Assembly (NCBI GenBank): GCA_963556255.1
Contig: OY744605.1
Location: 65,219,730 to 65,283,729, forward strand
Direction: 5' to 3'
Source: Allolobophora icterica
Lineage: Eukaryota; Annelida; Clitellata; Crassiclitellata; Lumbricidae
DNA length: 64,000 nucleotides
Below the pieces are notes generated by a model that worked only from the letters and a program-made list of their open reading frames with translations, had not been told where the DNA came from and did no database searches. Position numbers and translations under genes: made by a program. Below, piece by piece: positions 57,294-64,000 of the stretch (its first letter is position 1; every line of letters starts with the position of its first letter).

Positions 57294-57381
57294 CAGTGCT
57301 GGAATTCTGGAGGTGAGTCGGAGGGACCGTGCAACTCTCTCTGGCTCTTGTTGAGCAGGCATTCGCGAAGTTTCTGTTTAA
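57294..57381 (-). CDS. HDAC class IIa exon 3 (MEF2-binding helix)
   Basis: Acceptor gtcggctgcag, donor gtaagt. Spliced, it reads IKQKLRECLLNKSQRELHGP then SDSPPEFQHW. KQKLRECLLNKSQ aligns with the amphipathic VKxKLQEFVLNKK helix through which class IIa HDACs bind MEF2. Confidence 0.94.
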
Positions 57382-58280
57382 CTGCAGCCGACGCCACAGC
57401 ACCTGCATCCACAGGCAATTGTAAATACTTGTAGATAACCTTAAGAACTGTCAAGGTCTGTAAATACCTGTACAATACTATTGCAAATACATGTACAGTT
57501 GTAAAGACCCATAAACACCTGTAAATCCATCACCAATGAGGACACTGTAAATTTATTTATATATATATATATATATATATTAATTTACTCTCTCTATATA
57601 TATATATTAAGTGATACCAACAGAGTCACTTGGTATTATACATTAGCAATGACTACACATTAAACATTATTACTACATGTAAGTCCCAATCACATAAATG
57701 AAGACAATTTACAACATACGTTTAGGGGCGGAACATTATATAACTGTAGACATTGCTACCATATACATGTAGATGCAGCACAACAAAAATGTAGACACTG
57801 CACTACGTTTATTCAGACATTGCTACATAAATTTAGCCAAAACACTGATGAAGAGATTTTCCACTACAAATTCATTGCAACTTGTGTCTACACGAGTGTA
57901 AACGGTTGAGTCGTCTACAAAAATTGTTGCAGAATAGTCTATTCATTGCCGATGAGCTACAGGTAAACATTAGGTGTTGACTGTTAAGCCCATGCCTACC
58001 GACTACACACTATTTTTAGAGAGTATGCAGTGCATTCATGAGGTACTAAAAAGGCACTACAATAAAAGCTAGACAACTTTTTAACTATCTTCTTCTTTCC
58101 CTTCAGGCTCGAATTAATCCCTCTTTGGAGAGGGGTCAGCGACTTTTTAACTATCTAACTAACATCAATTTAAAGATGTGAATTAGACAGCGCCTTTCTC
58201 TAGCCACACAACAGTTTCTGCTTTCTGTAGACACAACTTGTAATAATACATAACGAAGGCATAGTTTGTCTTGTGTTTAC

Positions 58281-58404
58281 TTTCTTCATCCTTTCGTTTG
58301 TGTTTCAGTTGTTCCCAGCATTCCTTTCTCTTCTCCTCTTGCAGTTTCTGCTTCTGCAGTTCGTACAGTTCCTCCTCGTGTTGCTGCCTCTGTAACATCA
58401 CCAT
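58281..58404 (-). CDS. HDAC class IIa exon 2 (coiled coil)
   Basis: Acceptor ttggtctacag, donor gtaaac. Encodes MVMLQRQQHEEELYELQKQK then LQEEKRKECWEQLKHKRKDE, a continuation of the N-terminal Gln/Glu-rich oligomerisation helix. It joins exon 1 in phase 0. Confidence 0.93.
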
Positions 58405-58451
58405 CTGTAGACCAACACACAAACAACAACAGCAACGGTAAGCAGCAATTC

Positions 58452-58520
58452 AGTCAAGCAAAGAGCACTCATGAATATTCAGTCAACCAAAGGCACTCAT
58501 GAATATTCAGTCAACTACAA
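58452..58520. repeat. Short tandem duplication (gcactcatgaatattcagtcaa)
   Basis: Two to three adjacent copies of a roughly 31-bp unit in HDAC intron 1. Confidence 0.85.
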
Positions 58521-60009
58521 TATTCATGACCAAAGTAAACAAAGGTATTCACGAATGAAGCAGAGGCAACCATCACTTATTCAACTAGGCAAGTAAGTAG
58601 GCAATTTAAGTAGGCAAAGACAATAAAGTAGGTAAAACAGCTAACCATGAATTAAACAAGCAAAATAAGCACACCATATATGTCAAGTCAACTATTGTGA
58701 TAGTCACCAATTTAGTAAACTAAGGAAATTCTTGTTTGGGCACAGGCCTATTATAATTGTAGGCCACACAGCTACAACTGTCCCCGATGCATATGTGTGT
58801 GTGTCAGTGTGTATGTGTGTATGTGTTTGCATTTGCATGCATGAGTGTGTCTTTTATGTCCAAACAGATGGTGCACAGTGGCTTGCAGCAAGACTAAAAT
58901 TATTTATTAAAGTTATAAATAAATGCTCAACGTTAGACGATGTAAAGAGGCTAAATAGCTAAATCTAGGACTCCACAAACATATGTAAACATATATACAA
59001 GCATACAGTGTGTTACACATAATGTATACACAAATGTTTACGTATGCATTCATGTATATACTATATATATAAAGTCCAAGATACATATATGCATATATAT
59101 ATGCCTATGCATGCATATGTTTACACATACATATATAATTAGATATGCATACCTGCAATATGCACATAAATAATTAAGCATGTCTATTTATACAGTGCCT
59201 CTGAAGAACCTCACGTGGCTAACTAACATAGATCTATCTAAATAGGTGCGACTTAAGATAGCTTCTTGAAAATGTTTCCTGAGCTATTTGTGTCAACACC
59301 ACGTACATTTTTAATGGAAGAAGCATGCTGCAATGGGAGCTCAGGACCATCAAGGCCTCCACTGGCCACTGAACGCAAAGATCTTCAACCATGGCTGAAG
59401 GGAGACAACTACTTAAAGCTTTCTGATCTACATGTATTCTATGGATGCAATGACTATCGATGCTCTTCCCATGAGGATGACCTTGAACTTAATTCTGTGT
59501 TTGATTGGAAGACAGCGCAGCGTTTTTCTCATTTAGCTTGAAACATGTGAGACATGTTGACAAATTCAGGCAGTGCAGTTAATGATGAAATGAAGTGTCA
59601 CATCCGGAACTTCGGTAGGCCTGCAAGAAGTGTTGTAAATCCAGGTGCATCAGATCTGAAGAGCAGAGAGATGTAGCGGTGTCAAATGAAATCTTTCACT
59701 GAATGACCATTATCTGAGAGATGATAAAGCAGGACCTGCAAAGATAACCAACATGCTCCTCCATGAAGACGTCCTCCTCATCCAGAAACACTCCAGGTTC
59801 CAGACAACTTGTTGTGCTTTCCAACCTGGAAATGCCACTGTTATTGTGCCGTTGTCAATTCTTTACTTGTGCCTGGTTTATGTCCAACCATATGAATTCC
59901 GTCGTCTCTGGGTTCAAACTCAACTGATATGAAGATATCCCAACCTGCAGCTTTGTCAAAATTGTCTGCATTTTAGACAAACAAGCCAGTGTGTCATAGA
60001 GGTATTACA

Positions 60010-60320
60010 TCCATTAACTCTGCTTGGTCAGCTGCATTGGCTTCCTGTAGAATTCAGACTATGATTTAAACTGGTTTGTCTTACATTTAAAACCCTCACA
60101 ACAAGCCTACCTTCAACCACTACTCTCTCCTTACATTCCGCCACCCAGTCTGCGACCTTCGGGTATGCGTCTTTTGGTTGAGCCTCGATGTAGCACTGTT
60201 ATGGTCTCTCGTGCATTCCATGTTGCTGCCCCAAGGGAATAGAACCGACTACCAATGTTTGTCCAAAGTTCAAACTCTTTTTCTCATTTAAGAAACGCCT
60301 TGGAACTCGCTATTTCTCAT
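60010..60320 (+). pseudogene. Decayed LINE RT C-terminus in HDAC intron 1
   Basis: The plus strand reads LLGQLHWLPVEFRL, then LVCLTFKTLTTSLPSTTTL, then an 'SFKKRLGTRYF' end across frameshifts. This is an L2-like LINE end. Confidence 0.65.
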
Positions 60321-60529
60321 TTCCTTTGAAGAATTTGGATATCTAACAGAGCTTCACATGGCAACTGACTAACAGCACCTCGAATCGCATTTCTGTCTGA
60401 TCTTGTGCACAAGATCAAAAATGTTTGTAATACTACAACTACTGCTACTACTACTAATAATAATATATGCACAAGTATACATAAATAGATGTACAAGTAC
60501 AGGCAAATATATGGGCATGCACACAGGTA

Positions 60530-60530
<1 letters not shown>

Positions 60531-60603
<73 letters not shown>

Positions 60604-60770
60604 CATACATACGTACATACAGTCATACATGGTCATTAATATATATATGTAATATATATATATATAATATATATATAATATATATATATAATATATATAT
60701 ATATACATACATGGTCATTATATATGCATATCGAAGCATATATATATATATATATATAATATATATACAT
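60531..60770. repeat. AT microsatellite cluster in HDAC intron 1
   Basis: A 70-base at tract (about 60531-60599), followed by catacata and further atat tracts. The YIYIYI-type frames are artefacts. Confidence 0.97.
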
Positions 60771-61856
60771 TTATTTGTGTATAAATATACTTGCATGTGT
60801 ACACCCATACGTGAAGACACGCCTGACCTTGGCATATAAATCCGGAGAATATTTAGAGCAAGAGGTTCTGAATGGCACCGTTGGCCAATAAGCAGCGAGG
60901 CCCGTGATTTAATTCTGCAAGCCTGTCTTCTCTATTTTAGCTGCAAGAACAGCTAACTATGGAATGCCAAACTGTCATAACCTTTGTCCGTCCGACTGAT
61001 AACTTACGATAAGTGTCTAACAGAACAACTTCTAAATTAGTTTGCTCCCCTAACTGAAATTCTGGAACAGGGCAAAGCACGTTACATCCACAACATGCAT
61101 ATACTGTAAATAGTATGTGCATGTTGTCACAAAAGCCAAACGAAAGATGCAAGTTCTTCCAACTTTCTTTTCTTTATACACTGCAGTTAAAATACATTGT
61201 ACTTTGGGCAATTTTTAGATATAATATTAAACATGAATTTTAAAACCCCACCTCTCCCCTCCTTCCTCCCTACCCTCCCCTTTCCCCTTCCCTCCCTCCC
61301 TCTCCTGTCTCTCTCCCCTTCGTACGTCTCTCCCTCTGTTCCCTTTTTTTCCATTTTGTACATTTCCAACAGATCCCGTTCCTTAATGTTCTCTCCCTTT
61401 GAAATGTAAAACAATCAACCAACATCATGATTTTGGTAATTTTAACAATTCTATATGCCTTTCTAACTTATCTTTGTACCCTACTCACAGTAACAGAAAA
61501 ACTTGTTTGAAACCATAGCGAACAGCAAACCTGTAGTTAAGAATAAGATTAACATAATACAACAGGAAGAGACTATTAAAGGCGTGGTATTTCTAAAGGT
61601 TATAATTTCCATTCCTTCTATTCTTTGCATGTCCATAGAGTAGTGGTAACATCACTGGCGTGAAGAGCAAGAGGTAGCGGGATTGCCTTTCATTCGCGAG
61701 ATGGCGTGTTGTTAAAATGAGATGTAGGACATGATGGGCGCCTTGCATGGCTGCCGTGTACAGTTAAATTCGACTCCTGTAATAACTTGTGATCATCCGT
61801 TCATACTGATTTGTAATCATACTGTGTCATTGTCAGTTTGAAGATATTAAACGAAG

Positions 61857-61890
61857 ATTATTATTATTATTATTATTACTATTATTACTA

Positions 61891-61921
<31 letters not shown>

Positions 61922-61924
61922 TAC

Positions 61925-61966
<42 letters not shown>
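61857..61966. repeat. TTA trinucleotide microsatellite
   Basis: About 110 bases of tta with a few tac variants. The poly-Tyr frame is an artefact. Confidence 0.98.
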
Positions 61967-61967
<1 letters not shown>

Positions 61968-62729
61968 ATGCGCTGTTTACTTTCTTCCACAATATTTTTG
62001 ACTTTATTTCACACTTTTTACTGTTCACTCTTTTTAATTTACCTTCTGAATGGGCCTTTTGATTTTGCCCTTGTTAATTTCCCTTTTAACAGGATACCCA
62101 TACACTCATGAAAGTAATTACATATTACTAATTTATTTGTGTATAATTTATTTGTATATTTCTTCATCTGATCTATGTAGGTACGTACTAACAGACACAT
62201 ATATGTATGTTAATAGCAACGCATGCATCTATGTACTATAAATACATCCATGCATTTCATGTAAGTTGTAAATTTTTGAACTATGGTCCGCCACGCACGT
62301 TGCCTGAGGCAAAGTCCGTTAACTCCATTCGACAGCTCGTATTTATTTTGATTCCCAAAGAGAAGTCTACGTTGAAGTACAATAGCGAGCAACATATACG
62401 CCACGTCCCTCAGCAGTCATTATTAACTGGTAACAGATGCAGATAACTTTTCCCATCGACATCGTGCACAAAAGGGGCCACAGTTCACCGGAAACGACGA
62501 TTTCTTCACCTGATCTACTGACACACGCGCCTCCGTTGATCTCTTCATGGAGTTGGAATATAAATGTTCTTAAACGCACGAATGAACTTCTAGAGCGTTG
62601 TTATAATGTATATATAAAGCAATCTACATCTGTGGATATGTATACATGTACATATATATATATATATATAATATATATATACAGTTGTATCATGTGTACA
62701 TATAACTCCGCCACTGCACATCCGTGCAC

Positions 62730-62815
62730 TAGTGTCAGGCAGTGCCAGTCCCAAGCCTGGATGAACGGAGAGGGCGACACTCATGATCTTTGTTATCACA
62801 GTGTCGTTAAACTGA
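62730..62815 (+). repeat. Uninterrupted LINE/SINE tail (empty-site relative of 24450-26560)
   Basis: agtgccagtcccaagcctgg, then gagggcgacactcatgat and cagtgtcgttaaac. The same sequence at 24450-24487 / 26514-26560 is split by the hAT-like nest. Confidence 0.8.
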
Positions 62816-63438
62816 GACTACTACTATGTCCATATCTACTTCTTTGAGCTTGAGTTGTATTACATATAATCTAAAAATAGGTCGCACCGCCGTATTTAAG
62901 GCGTGCGCTCGTGAAGTTCGGCGAGCGACACGTACGCTCGTGATTTCTTAAGCTACGAAGTGTGGGAGACGACATTCTCTACGGGACCGTCAATTGCAAG
63001 CTGTGTTGGGGAGGGAGGACAGACGAGGTCATTGACTGCGCGACGACAAACAGGCCACCCTGGATGACAGGAATTCCGAAGTAGTTGCGAATCCCTTCGT
63101 CACACGTTGCATGGAAATATCTAAACATCTATAAATTCCTTTTCTTATTATTTATATATACTTCTTCTGCCATGCGATGTTCCTAGCCAGTGTATTATAT
63201 TGGCGAATTTGTACAGCACCAGTTACCCATACCACGCAGGAGGAAGAACCAGCCCTTACCGTCTGTATTTATTCATCACCCAGTTCATTAGAGGGCGCTA
63301 GTGGAATAACAAAAAACAACCACAACAAAAACGATAATAATGACAGTCATTATCATCATCATCATCCTCAGCCGGGTGATTGACAGAGCACGTTAACGTC
63401 CTGTATGGAAGCCAGTGCACGTGCACAAAATGACGAAC

Positions 63439-63635
63439 CTTGATGTACTCCTCCATCTTCATCTGCTGTTCGTGTTCCAGCAGTCTCCGCTGTTCCTCGA
63501 ACTGCCGACTCAGCATTTCCTTCTGGATGTGGTAGTGCTTCTCGAGAGTGTACAGCTGAGCCTGAAGCGATGGGTCTCGCGTTACCAGTGGCAACCGCGA
63601 GGAGGCCAGCACTGAACCAGCAATGCTAGCCAATC
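63439..63635 (-). CDS. HDAC class IIa exon 1 of the window (N-terminal Gln-rich coiled coil)
   Basis: Acceptor cattttttgcgcag, donor gttcgt. Entering in phase 1, it encodes LASIAGSVLASSRLPLVTRD, then QLYTLEKHYHIQKEMLSRQF, then RRLLEHEQQMKMEEYIK. It corresponds to the start of the class IIa glutamine-rich tetramerisation domain. The acceptor shows that at least one more upstream exon lies outside the window. Confidence 0.93.
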
Positions 63636-64000
63636 CTGCGCAAAAAATGACAATAGTCAGAGACGCCTATGCAAATTTCCCAGTACATAACTCCATCCAA
63701 AAAATAAATTTTATATGCATAAAATTTGGCAACTGTTAATACTGCAGCAGTTGGAATGAACAAAACTATTTGTAAAGTGAACAACAGAACTGGGGAGGAA
63801 GAGTAAGCTTCATTAAGCTGATCTAGGTCAGGGACATCCCACTTCCCTCACCTGCTAAGGCACGACTAGGGTTGGGTAGTCCGAATCGGCAGCAATTTCT
63901 CCACAAGCCATTAAAAGACAGTAAATGTTAAGATACAGTATAAATTCACAAGCTCAGAAAAGTCACAAGCTCAGAAAAGTCACCAAATAAATATCCGAAT

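Larger units (their letters stand above)
38470..63635 (-). other. Class IIa histone deacetylase gene (HDAC4/5/7/9 family), 21 exons seen, 5' end outside window
   Basis: All 21 exons listed separately join in frame with GT-AG boundaries to give 997 codons plus stop. Order: Gln-rich coiled coil; MEF2-binding helix; 14-3-3 site LRKTVSEP; Ser/Pro linker; second site RTRSEP; acidic linker; deacetylase domain with structural-zinc Cys/His; catalytic HH, Asp-x-His and Asp; Tyr in LEGGYEL; C-terminal export signal. Family knowledge: class IIa HDACs are signal-responsive co-repressors that shuttle between nucleus and cytoplasm, bind MEF2 and recruit NCoR/HDAC3. Invertebrates usually have one such gene, so vertebrate paralogue symbols do not apply. 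The length is close to the vertebrate family's roughly 1000-1080 residues; perhaps 60-100 N-terminal residues are missing. Confidence 0.95.

Noticed and set aside
60317..60839. YIYIYI-type frames on both strands
   Set aside because: AT microsatellite cluster.
61838..62062. Poly-Tyr frame
   Set aside because: TTA microsatellite.
63000..63120. Minus frame with CDEGIRNYFGIPVIQGGLF
   Set aside because: Looks partly protein-like, but it has no convincing splice boundaries, does not fit HDAC phases (exons 1 and 2 join directly), and no family is recognised.

Overview
This window is metazoan genomic DNA, most likely from a marine invertebrate. It has long introns with GT-AG splice sites, abundant tRNA-derived SINE and LINE remnants, many hAT-like non-autonomous transposons, and long microsatellites. 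The frequent 'taggcctac' word is something I associate with echinoderm-like or other invertebrate genomes, but the species cannot be fixed from sequence alone. No prokaryotic features, rRNA genes, intact tRNA genes or CRISPR arrays were seen.

Right part (about 38.4-63.6 kb, minus strand): one large gene, a class IIa histone deacetylase (HDAC4/5/7/9 family). I could join 21 exons in frame by hand (997 codons plus stop; the 5' end lies beyond the window). It has the N-terminal glutamine-rich coiled coil, the MEF2-binding helix, two 14-3-3 phosphosites, the structural-zinc cysteines, the catalytic HH, DxH and D residues, and the C-terminal export signal. It carries Tyr where vertebrate class IIa enzymes carry His. 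Its introns hold hAT-like MITEs with 8-bp target duplications, LINE and SINE fragments, and a perfect 107-bp inverted repeat.

Left part (about 8.3-20.4 kb, minus strand): two tandem paralogous genes for DEDDh-type 3'-5' exonucleases (TREX/PML-like exonuclease group). The right-hand copy (16.4-20.4 kb) keeps all five catalytic residues. The left-hand copy (8.3-10.6 kb) stays open but has lost three of them (Asp to Ala, His to Gln, Asp to Glu), so it is predicted to be a pseudo-enzyme. This is the most interesting biology in the window.

The rest is mostly repeats. At 0-7.4 kb there are minisatellite-bearing elements, a 27-bp minisatellite of about 1.4 kb interrupted by a 168-bp hAT-like MITE that carries four consensus splice donors, and two exon-like duplicated segments. 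At 11-15 kb, LINE remnants and hAT-like elements interrupt one another. At 21.8-29.7 kb there is a multi-layer nest of hAT-like elements, most with clear 8-bp target duplications. The 29.7-38.3 kb stretch is mainly AT-rich sequence without a recognisable gene.
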